Source of the DNA: Hyaloperonospora brassicae
Lineage: Eukaryota; Oomycota; Peronosporomycetes; Peronosporales; Peronosporaceae
NCBI GenBank assembly: GCA_947650285.1
Contig: CANTFL010000987.1
Coordinates: 62,001-126,000 of the forward strand
Length of the DNA: 64,000 bases
Direction of reading: 5' to 3'
Below, piece after piece: positions 14,621-25,539 of this stretch. The position numbers and the translations under genes are program-made. Every line of letters starts with the position of its first letter. Within the stretch, counting starts at the first letter, position 1. The notes below the pieces were generated by a model, which saw only the letters and a list, made by a program, of their open reading frames with translations, was not told where the DNA came from and made no database searches.

Positions 14621-17600
14621 CTATTAAAAATGGATACAATTCAAAGTCTAAATAATTCGGATTACATTGAATCTATTCAGACTGTAATAAATACATATCT
14701 ACTTGAAAACAATTACGTTTCGCATTGATAGTTTCGGACTTTTTCTTAAACATGCTAGTACATTCATAACTATTTCGATGAAAAAAACACCTTAGATGTC
14801 GAAGCATCATAAAGGCACCACTAAAAACAACAACAACAAAAACTTATTTTTATGCTACAAATTTTATTTGAAATTATTATTGACTTCGGTCAACAACCAG
14901 GAGACTAAAAATGATTTCTTGTCAGCGATCTGTAAGTCCTCAGAAATATATGGACAAGAAATCTTGCTTCTTCATACTCGAAACGGTTACAAAGCCCGTT
15001 CTTGAAAAATATCGTACAAAGACGACGAATAAGTAAATATGGTTCAATACTGAAGGATTCTTTTGAAAATTAGGAGAGGATTGAAGCTTCTTCTGCAAAT
15101 TTGCATCGTAGAACAGGGCACAACCATCTTTAGTTACGTTTATAGCCGGTCCAAGCACATTTAGAAATAAACATGACTTAGCTCCCGCTTTAAAATCTAC
15201 GAGATGTGCAAGAACACATATCCATATTCTAGTATAACTTAACATTTCGTATTAATTTCATCCATTACTACACGAAGACAGTCCAATGTGTTTGTACCGA
15301 ATTATGATTTCATAAAAGAGCCCTTCAAGGGTATTAGATTGTATGACAAATGTGTCTTAATCTGGATCGTGCAATAAAATGAACTTGAAGCAGCCAAAGA
15401 CAATCATATGATCTGTGCTCATATTACATTCAAATACATTTTTTGTTTTATATGGACAGCATGCTTGTACGCCAAGCATCCAATGCGATCATCTCAAGCT
15501 GATTTACTACTGTACCGATTTTGTGAATATTAATTCCAAGATGGCATATAAAGACATTAGGTTTGCTAGTGCTAACACATTAAAAATGTTATCTGACTAA
15601 ACACCAAGCAGATGAAGTCATGCATGTAAGCTTAATAGTTATAGTGGCCGTCATCCTTGAAAACGTGTTGTTTAAAATGAGGATCTAAGGCACAATGTCA
15701 AAGGAAGACTGGCTTGCATCATTTATCACCACAAATTTTCAAAAATACGTACATTGCCCAGCCAAGCTGCGTTACAAATGGTAACTGCTTTTAAGCGCAT
15801 AGAGGCAAGACATAAGCGACCAGTTCATATCAAAATGTAGTCTTTTGTTGTGGCACCCATTGCATCTATCTAATGCCTTCGCATGACATACCATTGCAGC
15901 GAGTCGCAAAACAGGCAATAGTATGCATTCTATCCATAGCGATGGAGTAAATACTTCAGGATCAATAGCACACGTTTTCATCAATAGCAGTCCATGTCGT
16001 CATAAGCGAGAGAGCATTTATTGACCTCGGAGAGCTTATCCATAGTCATATAGTAAGCTCAATCGATGTTGTTCGCATATGAGATACAACAGATTACATC
16101 GCAGTATATCAGACCCCAGAACAAAATTTCTAGGTCTGTTGGCATGCAAAGTTACAGCCGATACTTGGGTCGAATTGTCTTCATGGAAGTTTATTTCGAA
16201 TAAATCTATAATGGTGCAAGCGGCATACACTACCACCATCACATTCGTGTGCACCTTACACATTATGCACTTTACGTGCAAACGCGTTCGTTGAATGTGC
16301 TTGTTTGCTTATATCGAAAAAACAAGCCAAACAATATGTACTTACGTATTATTTATCGAGTCTAATTCTTTAGACAGCTATGTATTATAACGTGTATGTA
16401 CTGTTACAATATGCTTCCCACTACTTATTCGACGGTACTCAATCAGGGCAGATCCGGGATCGATAGTATAGCCAATATTGTTCGGCATGCAGATGTCAAT
16501 AAGTATTTCTGTACCATTTCATTCGCCCGCATGATGATTTTATCATTTATATTACCAATGCAGGTAAACAATTACAGTGAATTTGTCAAATGGTCCTTCA
16601 ATCTAGTTGGTCACCCGCTACGCTTGAAAGATGCTAGTTTTCATCTTGACATTTCTTTAACAGCATTGTGGGCTAGAAATTACTATATTGCGGTCTTGCA
16701 GCACATATCAGCAACTGCATACTCATCTAAAACAGTATCACGTTTATGAGGCCGGGATCTTATACCGGGCGTATGTGCGGCAACTAGATAGCTAGTATTA
16801 ACCGGAACTATCAAGGCTTAAACAAGATTATAACTACAATGATTCGGATAGCCAAAAGATATAACATTATATGTCTCATACACAGCTCGGATAGCACACC
16901 GGTTTTTCGAAATATCTCACCCGCTGAACGGGTGATCGATCAAAAATGTAGGTGCATGCCAATCTGCATCATTCCGTACAGACAAATCTTGTTTTTATAT
17001 GGAATACCCTAAGCCAAAATTGACGATATTGTTTGCAAATACATTTCCACGACAGCATAAAAGGCGCTTCGAACCTCACTTACACTACAGAGCGAAGCGG
17101 TAGGGCAGTTGATCATGTAGCAAAGTTTTTTTATGGTACAAGTTAAACATAGATTTGTCGTTTACTCATGTGGCAATCTAGCATTTCACGCGTTACTCAC
17201 ACGATATTGAGCCGCAACTTTGTAATTTGACAGTTGCAACCTATGTATTAGGTGCCCCAAGCAATTATTGACAGCTTTCTCGGATACAAATATGACATAT
17301 ACGAGAAAAAACGTGGCGTGTCGCTCAATACGCTCAACATAACCGCAAACGAAAATATCAAATAAGAATCACTGCTAAGTTAATATTCATATTGACATTT
17401 GTGAAATTGTCAATATGACTAAATAGCATCTTCCTTACACAACTGGTAAGTTAAACTTCTTATGGCGACAAGAGCAATCTATGAAGTACACAAGTGGCCA
17501 AGAACATTGTAAAAAGCTTGTTGTTCTCAACATAACAAAAGAATTGGGATGGTCTTTCTTCACGTTTTGCCAAAATATGTGCAACATCTTCGGTACATCC

Positions 17601-18031
17601 TGAGCCATGACGTAAACCTTGAAGATGACCCGGGGGTTGTATTCGTGAGAACTACCTCTGTATGCGCGCTCCAGCAACGTGATGCATGCATGGCATGGTA
17701 CCCGAACTTACGGACGCTATTTTCTGGTGATGTTTCTGCCCGATTGCACGAACTTGGTAGCTGCAGGGACCTGTACCCTTGTTGGCTGCCGCGAATATCG
17801 ATTGACACTTCTCGGTAGACAGCTTCGTTTTCAGCGTGCCCGGAGCTTCATCTAGAATGTTCTGGTAACCATGTTCCAGGTTATGTAATACTCTTTCGAC
17901 CCCTGTGTAGGCCGCAAACTAGAGTAGACAACAACAAATTGCTTCTCTCTCCATCTGAGTATTCAATACAGGAGACCAAATGGCGTTAAAACCAATAACT
18001 TATTCGAACACATAATAGAGCTTATCGATCG
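14621..18031. other. AT-rich intergenic, no recognised gene
   Basis: No gene can be supported. The longest frame is 117 codons with an ATG start (16396-16749, plus), but it has no recognisable domain and lies in AT-rich surroundings. A small imperfect hairpin sits at 17387-17418. Confidence 0.6.
17387..17418. repeat. Imperfect hairpin
   Basis: The arms TCATATTGACA (from 17387) and TGTCAATATGA (to 17418) are perfectly complementary over 11 bp. The pairing continues inward with a one-base bulge. It could form a cruciform or an RNA hairpin; no function is inferred. Confidence 0.55.
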
Positions 18032-18040
18032 GTGTAGACG
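18032..18040. repeat. Left target-site duplication of MULE
   Basis: GTGTAGACG immediately precedes the left terminal inverted repeat and is repeated exactly at 21315-21323 after the right one. A 9-bp duplication is typical of Mutator-like elements. Confidence 0.9.
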
Positions 18041-18144
18041 GAACAAATCTCGAAATTAGCAGTAGAGTTGTGCAAAATTCTCAAAACCAGAACCAGATCT
18101 GAGACGAGCCAACGCAGAGCGCAACTGAAGTAGACCACACCATT
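18041..18144 (+). repeat. MULE left terminal inverted repeat
   Basis: About 104 bp, the inverse of 21212-21314. It contains a rough internal repetition (CTCGAAATTAGCAG and CTCAAAACCAGAACCAG). Differences from the right arm are about ten substitutions and one indel, consistent with moderate age. Confidence 0.9.
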
Positions 18145-19207
18145 CCCAACTGCCTTATTGAATGAAGCTGCTTGATTGGCTACGAGACTTTCCATTTTTA
18201 GAAGCTGTTGGTTTGATCTCTTTGGGCAGACTTTATTTAGTAAATAGACGGCTCATTGTTCATTTTGCAACCCACGACCGCCTGCGAAGAAGGTCGGAGC
18301 CTCATGAGTTGCCCAGTGTTGGCACTGTCATACTCGCTGGAAGCGATACCTACGATGAGATGGTACAAACGGTAATTTATCTGCAGGTGATAGGAGAAAA
18401 GGTTGCTTAGTTGATGTTTTTATCTGTGCACGTGACAGAGTAGGGGACACAGCGCGCGATCAGCATACTGTAGAAAACCCACCAGACGGTGCGTTAGTAC
18501 GATATTCGACGTACTACGAAATCTTGTCCGTTTTAACACTATTTGATGTGCTGTATCTCGCTGTTTGTTTAATGCGTGCAACGTGTAATAGGTTGGACGT
18601 TGTCAAGATCGTGATACGCTCGTTTTGATACTTTGCAGGTCGATTGCGAATAGTCGGCACCAGTCCAGATGTACGTTTGAGGTAATACTGACGTCGTTTA
18701 TTCTTTTTCTACCCCCAGGGATCGGATGGAAGGGCTGAGCGAGTCGCGAAACAAGGAGAAGGCAAGAAATCGCGTCATGACGAGGCGATAAGTGAGCGCC
18801 GATTTCAGACGAAAGTTCCAATGCACAATGTACGTGGAAGAAGCATATGGATGCCTAATGATCGAAGCAAGGGATGTACGCAAGTGCAGGGAGAAGGAAG
18901 TGTCATTGTAAAGTCCATCAAGTTTGGTCCCGTAATGTTTAAGTATTTTGTTTCCTGTACATGTAAGCAATGAGTGTATATCCTTTAAAAATATATAGCA
19001 AGCGTGTTTAAAAAACATTACGGCAAAGTTTTTGATGTATTCATTCTGTGTAAAAGCTATCCTCAGCAGGTTCAATTGAGTATGAAGGCAATATATCCAC
19101 GCGGGTGAAATTCGTCTGAGGTGGTGCCAAACATCACTGTATTCGTCACGAATACTGACGCTGGATGCACAGAGTGTATCAGGTCACTTAATTGAATTGA
19201 CTTTGCT
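18145..19207. other. MULE interior without recognised coding
   Basis: About 1.06 kb between the left TIR and the transposase stop. A 125-codon minus-strand frame (18698-19075) and an 82-codon plus-strand frame (18162-18410) show no known domain. This is probably the 3' non-coding part of the element or an extra captured segment. Confidence 0.5.
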
Positions 19208-21117
19208 TCAAAATGCTTGTTCTGTTCTTCCCTCAAAGTCGCATGGCGTCGACATGTTACCTCGTTATGCCCCGCTTGAAAGCAATAATAACATTTTTAA
19301 GTACCTCCGGACTTCGAATCTCCAGAGCTACTGATACGTCTATTCTGGCGTCGTCCAGTTTTTTTATGATACGGTGGTGGATTAATCATCACTAGAGGTG
19401 TTCTAGTGTTGACAACCAATTCGATCGACATCCCCAGAAACCGTTGCTCAAAACGTTTGACCAAATATGCAGGATGAAAAGCTGCCGTTATGTCGATTGT
19501 AGCCCCATTAGCATGCAATACGGCGAAAAGGTTGCGGCAAGGCAATCTCGTTTGCATGTAAGTTGAGCAAGATCACGTTTAAGCTTCAACATCAATGCGT
19601 CGATACCTAGCGTAGCCTTGTTTCGAGGAAAATCATATAGTGGACGTCGACCGCGCAACTTCACATCCAACCGCGGCTGCTTGTTCTATTTACAAATTAG
19701 CCTCGCACGAGAAGTCACAGTAAGTTTCTTTGCAGACCATTGTGTAATTTGATCTTGATGCATGCAAAAAAATCTATAGTCACCTGTGTTGAACATTTTA
19801 ATGCTTAGAGAGACGATGTATCACGAATACCATGGACGAGCATGGTATAGTTATCGCTTTCGACAAAGTTAGTAGTCTGCCACCCAAAAAGAGAACATGG
19901 TTTCATTGGAGGCGCAAGAAGATCTTTGTGATGCGTGCTTGTGGCGGAATCTGTGCTCGACGTCGCGAAATTTTTGACATCTAAATTTTCATAAACAACT
20001 TCTGTTTGCATATTCGCAAATACAGTCCAATAAATGAGATCAACATTTCCGATGTATGTGGCAACATTCTCTCCAAAATTTGTTCTTACCGTCGTAACAG
20101 CTGCGTTGTAGTCGATTTCGGACTCTGCCGATTAAATTTTCCACACGGCATTCTCAAATTCAGATTCAGAACATCCGAAATTTCGTTTGATATTGCGAAA
20201 AATATGCAAATTCCAGAATTGAATTTGGAGGCTGATACCTGTAAAAGCGTACACTTATTTCACGGCTTCTTGTATCTTCCCACGATCACACATTATCATG
20301 ACATTCACTAAATTTATTCCAGCCTTGATACAATGAATGAAAAACCATGAAATGTTGTCCTTGTTCTCCACATTTACGAAGACAGTGGCCAACGTAACCT
20401 TTTGTCCATTTCCGTCTCGACCAATGAGAGATATTATCAAGCCATTAAATTCGTGATGTTGTGAATGCGTTCCAACAAAACCAACCACCGGAACATTATA
20501 TATTTGGTTGCTAATAGACACTCCAAAGGCCACAAACAAGCGGAAAATCGATTTTCTTGGTCCACTTCGAGCGCCACAGTGCTCGATCGATTCACGCGCT
20601 TTAATTTAACCAGATGTGGAGGTAAGAGCTTAAAAGACGACTTCCATTCTCCTTCCATCGCTTCAATGACCGCTCCTTTGGCTTCGTAGGTCTATTTTCG
20701 ATACTTTTTGAGGTTAGTACCGTCGCGGACGCGGACTAACGCCACAATTGCCTTGCGCTTGATGCCCTTATCACCTCGAACCGCAGCATTAAAAGTAGGA
20801 AGAAGCTTGATTTGACGTGTTGAAGGCTTGGCAGTCGCGAGGCACACATCCATGTGAACATCGTAAAGCGTCGAAATGTAGTGCTCAGAAGATGCACCCT
20901 TCCGCTGTCGCCTCGTCACGCGGACTTCCCACGGGCGCCCGTCTTGTGGGCACACATACGTTTTGCTCCCACCGCTATACCTCTTGACATTGCACTGTCT
21001 ATTTTGAGTAACACAGTAGTCCTGTATAAACATAGTTGCAGCAGCGACCGTCTGGAAAATTTGTCCCTTCGACAGTACATTGGTACCGTAAATCTCTTCC
21101 ATATCAATCATCGCCAT
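19208..21117 (-). pseudogene. Broken MULE (MuDR-type) transposase
   Basis: This is the transposase of the surrounding MULE, reading right to left. The N-terminus (from 21117) resembles the Mutator DNA-binding domain, with a C....PWEVR block and a later H-x2-C. An in-frame stop follows at 20692. The catalytic-core region (20255-20539) has MULE hallmarks: VVGFVGTHSQHHEFNG, the GRDGN block and the CDRG motif. Near 19.9 kb a GWQTTNFVES motif typical of the family is visible. The C-terminus has an FHPAYLV motif, a basic KTGRRQNRR stretch and, in a shifted frame, a CX2CX4HX4C zinc knuckle ending at the stop at 19208. At least four frame breaks and two nonsense codons separate these pieces, so it is a pseudogene. 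Confidence 0.88.
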
Positions 21118-21177
21118 TTTGATAGAACCCTTTGTGTATCATTTTATGTTTCTACAAAATTCTAACTTTACCAGGAT

Positions 21178-21200
21178 ACCACACAAATTAATTGTGTGGT
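21178..21200. repeat. Short hairpin inside MULE
   Basis: ACCACACAA and TTGTGTGGT form a perfect 9-bp stem around ATTAA, just inside the right TIR and about 60 bp upstream of the transposase start. It could be a binding site or a promoter element of the transposon; that is inference only. Confidence 0.6.
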
Positions 21201-21211
21201 CCTCATTGATA

Positions 21212-21314
21212 AATGGTGTGGTCTACATCAATTGCGCTCTATGTTGGCTCGTCTCAGAACTGGTGCTGGTTTTGAGATTTTGCACAAATCTACTGCTGGT
21301 TTCGAGATTTGTTC
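21212..21314 (-). repeat. MULE right terminal inverted repeat
   Basis: About 103 bp, the inverse of 18041-18144. It lies upstream of the transposase reading frame. The outer end reads CGAGATTTGTTC on the plus strand. Confidence 0.9.
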
Positions 21315-21323
21315 GTGTAGACG
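21315..21323. repeat. Right target-site duplication of MULE
   Basis: GTGTAGACG, an exact copy of 18032-18040. From here to the Argonaute stop (about 300 bp) no other feature is seen. Confidence 0.9.
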
Positions 21324-21621
21324 AGCGTGCGCTTGATGAATGCTTTCGTTAGTGAGCCGTTGCTTAAACCAAAGGTGTTTCAGCCGTAGCGCAATAGGAC
21401 CACGATACCTTTCACTTCTACTATCCATAGCAAACGCGAATTGGCGAATTTGCACTCTCAAGCCTTCGTTTATCTTAACGACGCAGCTTTGACATTCAGT
21501 CGCCAGCCCTTTGCTTCGCCTTTATTTCATGCCACACGTACATCACATGTCAATTCTCGACACGTTCAGCGTTCGCGTCACTCCCTCCGTTTCAAACGCA
21601 GGCGACCATCTTTGCCTGCCG

Positions 21622-24600
21622 CTAGATGAAAAACATGCAATTCTTGAGGTCATTGTGCAGCGCCGTGAAGTCGAAATTGGACGAGCTCGAGTTGAGCGAT
21701 CCCACCGTAGACGCACCATCTGAGCTCTCATTAAGGAAAAAGCGCGCACGACCGGCAGCCAAATGCGCGTAGTAAGCAGGCGTGGCAAACGACACCGACC
21801 GAGTGCATCGAGCAAACGTATACCCAAGATGGTACGTCAGACGTTGCACGTCTTCCGCCGACAGTTTGTTCTCGTCGTGCAGTACAGTGTAGTGGCAGGG
21901 AACGCTTGTGCCTTGAATGCCGCTATGGCCGTACAAAAAGAAGTCGAAGCGGTGCGAATCCACGATTCCAGAGTCAATCACCGTTCCAGGAACCACGTTG
22001 CCCTTCCGATCGGCTTCGCGCGGGTTTACAGGAAAAGCACGCATGTGGTGGCGCTTGTTCACGATGATGAATGTCACAGGTGGGTTGTAATCGTCAGAGA
22101 TCATCTTGAACGCCTTGCGAAGCGCACGCATCTCCGTCTGCAAGATGTCATAGTACTGGCCCTCGCTCACACCATCACGATAGTAGATGACATGCTCTGG
22201 CTTTCGACTAGTGCTTCGGTAGTACGCCAAAAAGAGGTCGCGCAGCATATGTGGCAAGAGCTGAATGCCACTAGAAGCCTTCTGCGCAGCGACACGAGCA
22301 ACGTACTTTGCCGAGTAGCGATCCAGTGAAGCAACAACAGAAGCGATAGACGGTCGTGAGCCCATGCCCGCACGAGGGTGCTCCACATCAGCGCCAATAA
22401 TGATAGTCGGAGCATCGCTCACCAACGGTAAAGACTCGCGCAAGATCGAATTCTTTCCACTCAGCTTCATGTTGATCTTCAGACAGACGTTGGCGCAGTA
22501 CTGTGGTTTCGCACTGCGAACATTCGATGACACAATGCACTGGCTAGGAATTCCCAGTATTGTGTCGGACATACGCTTAATGTCGCCGTACGATCCAACG
22601 CCTTTATCCTGCTTGATCACCATAATGAGCTGCGGAGGGCCCTGGTTGCGCGCCTCCATCTCCTGAAAACATATTTTCATCAGCTCTTCAACTTGCGCAC
22701 CACGGTGCTGATCAACGTAAACTGTATGCGGCTTGCTGTCTTCAATCGTCAGTCCACTCTTGCCTGCCATGTCTACTAGTGTCCGAACAAAACTCTGCAC
22801 GTCACGCTCTCCAACATTAGCGCTGACGACAACTCCCCAATTGCGCATTGTAGCACCGTCCACAAAGCGCTTGTCCCGTAAATTCCATTGGCCTCCAGAT
22901 GGCCGCTCGGATACATTCGCATACTGCACGTCAGGCGGATCCATCACACGAGCATTCGCCGTTTCGAGACGCTGTTCCACCTTAATCCCAAAGGCAGCCA
23001 GGTATGGGTCGTTCTCGAATCCTGCCTGGCGCACCTGATCCATGATCGTTTCTTGGCGAGCGCGTGGAGGCTGGCTAGTCTGCCTGATAATTTCTGCAGT
23101 ATCCAGCTCATTGATATTTGCGCACCGCTGTCCTGGCGCCACCTCACACAGTTCAATTGGCAGCCAGTTCTCTTTGCCCGGTCGTTTACTGCCAACGTTC
23201 ACCAGCGGTAGATGCGGGTACCTTAGCTTTACGTTGTATCGCTTGCCGAAATAGTCGGCGATGGACATTGATTCACCCTTGATGTTCACGATCGTTTCGT
23301 TGGCTGGAAGCGCACTAATTCCGAAAATTGCACGTTTTCGGTCTTTGCGGTGGGTAGGCACGACTTCAATCTTCCGCAAAGCTCGCGCCAAGTTTTTTCC
23401 ATCGCGCTCGGACAAGGAGCGAATATCGTTGACCGAACGGGCGTTCAACACGGGCAGCACGAGCTCCAGCAGCTCTTTTGGAGCATAAAATACTGTGGCA
23501 GCTTGATCCACATTCATAAGCAATTTACGATCAGCAACGCGGATGGCCTGGTGGTAGCCCCAGCACAATTCTTTGCCGCCTTTTAGGGGGAATGTTTTCT
23601 TCATAGAAAAGAAATTGCGACCCACAGTAATCAGACGCTGAGCCCCTAGATGCCGCGCAGCCACATCCAAGGCTTGCAGAACTGGCATGACGTTCACGTC
23701 CGGGTTTGAGTAATAATCGGTCAACGAACTCGTGGAAATCGTCTCGGCGAGCTTCATGTTCACCACAAATGTACGCGGACCCCTGAAAGGGCGGTGTGGT
23801 GCATCAGTACCACTGGCCGCTGGTGCAGGTGCCGGTGTCGGACTAGGGCCATCCGGGTTAACGTCAGCAAAGGTCTTAGAGTGCGCGTCCCATGGCAGCA
23901 TCGCAGGCGCGTACATGGCAGACATGCCATCGTGAACAACACGAATTCCTCCAAAGTCAGCTTCATACTGCCTTAGAGCAGCATTTATCACGTTCCGCAC
24001 CAAAGAGCGTGGAAGAGGTCGCTCTGGGCGCTGCTCACGCTTCGGAAGCGCTAAGGCATCGCTCATTTCTACGTCCTTGTTGTCGCTGCCTTCCTTCTCG
24101 TCTTTTCGTTCTTGCTTTGGCTCATCACCGGAAGCCTCAGTCTTCTGTCCCTCGGCGGCACTGCCGGACGGACCATACTTCGAATCCGCCACCAGGTCAG
24201 GAGAGCGCTCAACGTTCACGTGATACTTGAAAATCTCATCCGGAGTTGACTCCAGCGACACACCGAAGTAATTGACCTGCAGCTGTACCGACTTGCCGCC
24301 TTGAGCAAACCCGGGACGACGGCAAATGAAAAATTCCTGCTGGAGATCTGGGTCTTCGGCGCTCACTTCGCGTGCCCCAGCGCGTCCACTCCAGCTGTCT
24401 TCAAGACGAGGGTCGGCCAACGGATCACCAATTGCTTCGTACCCACAGCCGTTGACATTCCCCACACCAGGGCCGGACTCACCCCGTCCTCCACCGCGGC
24501 CCCCTCCACCACCAAAGCGGCCACCTCCTCGGCCACCACTGCCGTATCCACGGTCCCCTGCTCCACGATCTCCTCCACGGCGATCATCCCCCGGAACATT

Positions 24601-25539
24601 ATTGCGTCGTCCATAGCCACGATCTGCTCCACGATCTGCTCCACGATCTGCTCCACGGTCTCCGCCGCGATCGCCTCCTCGGCGCTCTCCGCCACCACCG
24701 TACCCCCGGTCGTTACTACCGCCATAAAAACCACGTTCCTCTTTCACTCCGCTACTGGCGCCGCCGTAGCTGCGCTCGCTGCGACTGCCACCACCAGTGT
24801 CTCCATAGCCGCGCTCACTGCGGCTCGCGTACCCTCGACCGCCTCCTGCGCCACCTCCGTACCCACGATCATCATAGCCCGCCGAATATCCACGAGAACT
24901 CCCTCCACCGCCGTAGCTGCCATCGTCGCCTTTGTAGCTTCCACGCTCACTGTACCCACTGCGGACTTGATCGTACCCCCCAGAGGACACCGCACCGTAC
25001 CCCCCGCGGTTATCGTACCCCACTGAACTACCGCCATACGAAGCGTACGACGAGCCTCCGTGACCTCTGCGAGCGTCGTGACCCGATGTGTCGTAGCCCC
25101 GACTGGCGTACGACTCCCCTCGGCCACGATCGTCGTACGCTCGCGCACTGTACGCTGCAGCGTTGGAGCTGAGCTCGACGCGGGTACTTTCGTACCCCCT
25201 GGACCCCGAATTAGAAACGCCGTACCCCCCAGCTTGACGGTACTCATCGTAACCCCCAGACGATCGACCGCTCCGATCGTATCCTGCGCGCTGATCGTAC
25301 TCTACCCCGCGCTCACTATTGTACCCTACCCCGCGCTCGCTACTGTACCCTACCCCGCGCTCGCTACTGTACCCTACCCCACTACCGTACCCTCCTCGGT
25401 GATCACTGTACCCTCTGCTGCTGCTGCTACCGTCGGGACGGTTGACGTCGTCGTACCCCCGGCCGTGGTCACTACTGCGTGACCCGTACCCGCCGCGCTG
25501 GTCTCCATAGCTGCCGCCGCCGCCACCGCTGTAGCTCAT
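21622..25539 (-). CDS. Argonaute protein (PAZ-MID-PIWI)
   Basis: This 1305-residue intronless Argonaute should bind a small RNA and silence matching transcripts or chromatin. Residues 1-355 are a low-complexity GY/RG-rich tail. The N domain spans about 400-600 and has an acidic/lysine-rich insert (455-500). L1 is about 605-665, PAZ about 670-805 (YFGKRYNVKLRYPHLPLV and the PIELCEVAPGQR end), MID about 890-1035 and PIWI about 1040-1290. The 5'-phosphate pocket is intact: Y984, K988, Q1000, C1001, K1025. In PIWI, D1051 (GADVEHP), D1122 (YYRDGVSEGQ) and H1259 (PAYYAHLAA) are present, but S1090 aligns with the usual glutamate finger. The ATG at 25539 is the first in frame; upstream in-frame codons reach only a TTG at 25572. 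Family assignment is certain; the subclass is not. Confidence 0.97.
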   Translation of the reverse strand: MSYSGGGGGSYGDQRGGYGSRSSDHGRGYDDVNRPDGSSSSRGYSDHRGGYGSGVGYSSERGVGYSSERGVGYNSERGVEYDQRAGYDRSGRSSGGYDEYRQAGGYGVSNSGSRGYESTRVELSSNAAAYSARAYDDRGRGESYASRGYDTSGHDARRGHGGSSYASYGGSSVGYDNRGGYGAVSSGGYDQVRSGYSERGSYKGDDGSYGGGGSSRGYSAGYDDRGYGGGAGGGRGYASRSERGYGDTGGGSRSERSYGGASSGVKEERGFYGGSNDRGYGGGGERRGGDRGGDRGADRGADRGADRGYGRRNNVPGDDRRGGDRGAGDRGYGSGGRGGGRFGGGGGRGGGRGESGPGVGNVNGCGYEAIGDPLADPRLEDSWSGRAGAREVSAEDPDLQQEFFICRRPGFAQGGKSVQLQVNYFGVSLESTPDEIFKYHVNVERSPDLVADSKYGPSGSAAEGQKTEASGDEPKQERKDEKEGSDNKDVEMSDALALPKREQRPERPLPRSLVRNVINAALRQYEADFGGIRVVHDGMSAMYAPAMLPWDAHSKTFADVNPDGPSPTPAPAPAASGTDAPHRPFRGPRTFVVNMKLAETISTSSLTDYYSNPDVNVMPVLQALDVAARHLGAQRLITVGRNFFSMKKTFPLKGGKELCWGYHQAIRVADRKLLMNVDQAATVFYAPKELLELVLPVLNARSVNDIRSLSERDGKNLARALRKIEVVPTHRKDRKRAIFGISALPANETIVNIKGESMSIADYFGKRYNVKLRYPHLPLVNVGSKRPGKENWLPIELCEVAPGQRCANINELDTAEIIRQTSQPPRARQETIMDQVRQAGFENDPYLAAFGIKVEQRLETANARVMDPPDVQYANVSERPSGGQWNLRDKRFVDGATMRNWGVVVSANVGERDVQSFVRTLVDMAGKSGLTIEDSKPHTVYVDQHRGAQVEELMKICFQEMEARNQGPPQLIMVIKQDKGVGSYGDIKRMSDTILGIPSQCIVSSNVRSAKPQYCANVCLKINMKLSGKNSILRESLPLVSDAPTIIIGADVEHPRAGMGSRPSIASVVASLDRYSAKYVARVAAQKASSGIQLLPHMLRDLFLAYYRSTSRKPEHVIYYRDGVSEGQYYDILQTEMRALRKAFKMISDDYNPPVTFIIVNKRHHMRAFPVNPREADRKGNVVPGTVIDSGIVDSHRFDFFLYGHSGIQGTSVPCHYTVLHDENKLSAEDVQRLTYHLGYTFARCTRSVSFATPAYYAHLAAGRARFFLNESSDGASTVGSLNSSSSNFDFTALHNDLKNCMFFI
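24613..24672 (-). repeat. 12-bp coding repeat (DRGA units)
   Basis: Five consecutive 12-nt units encode DRGG/DRGA/DRGY at residues 290-309 of Argonaute. Three internal units are nearly identical at the DNA level, suggesting recent slippage in the disordered tail. Confidence 0.85.
25309..25380 (-). repeat. 24-bp coding repeat (GVGYSSER units)
   Basis: Three tandem 24-nt units encode GVGYSSER, GVGYSSER and GVGYNSER (residues 54-77 of Argonaute). Near-identical DNA indicates length variation by slippage in the tail. Confidence 0.85.

Larger units (their letters stand above)
18041..21314 (-). mobile_element. Mutator-like element (MULE), 3.27 kb
   Basis: This is a structurally complete Mutator-like DNA transposon. 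Terminal inverted repeats of about 104 bp (18041-18144 and 21212-21314) begin GAACAAATCTCGAAA and are about 90% identical by eye, with one single-base indel. A perfect 9-bp target-site duplication flanks it. The minus strand of the interior carries a broken transposase (19208-21117). The intact duplication and similar TIRs mean both ends still sit where the element landed, but the transposase is not functional, so it could only move with help in trans. It ends about 300 bp downstream of the Argonaute stop codon, within or near that gene's 3' region. Confidence 0.9.

Noticed and set aside
16396..16749. 117-codon ATG-initiated frame
   Set aside because: The longest frame in a gene-free stretch, but no domain, no promoter motif and AT-rich composition. 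Chance is likely.
16917..16935. 7-bp hairpin TCACCCG/CGGGTGA
   Set aside because: Too short to stand out from chance in 64 kb.
22364..25482. Long plus-strand and other-frame ORFs opposite Argonaute
   Set aside because: Low-complexity shadows of the GY/RG-rich and conserved coding strand, with no domain of their own.
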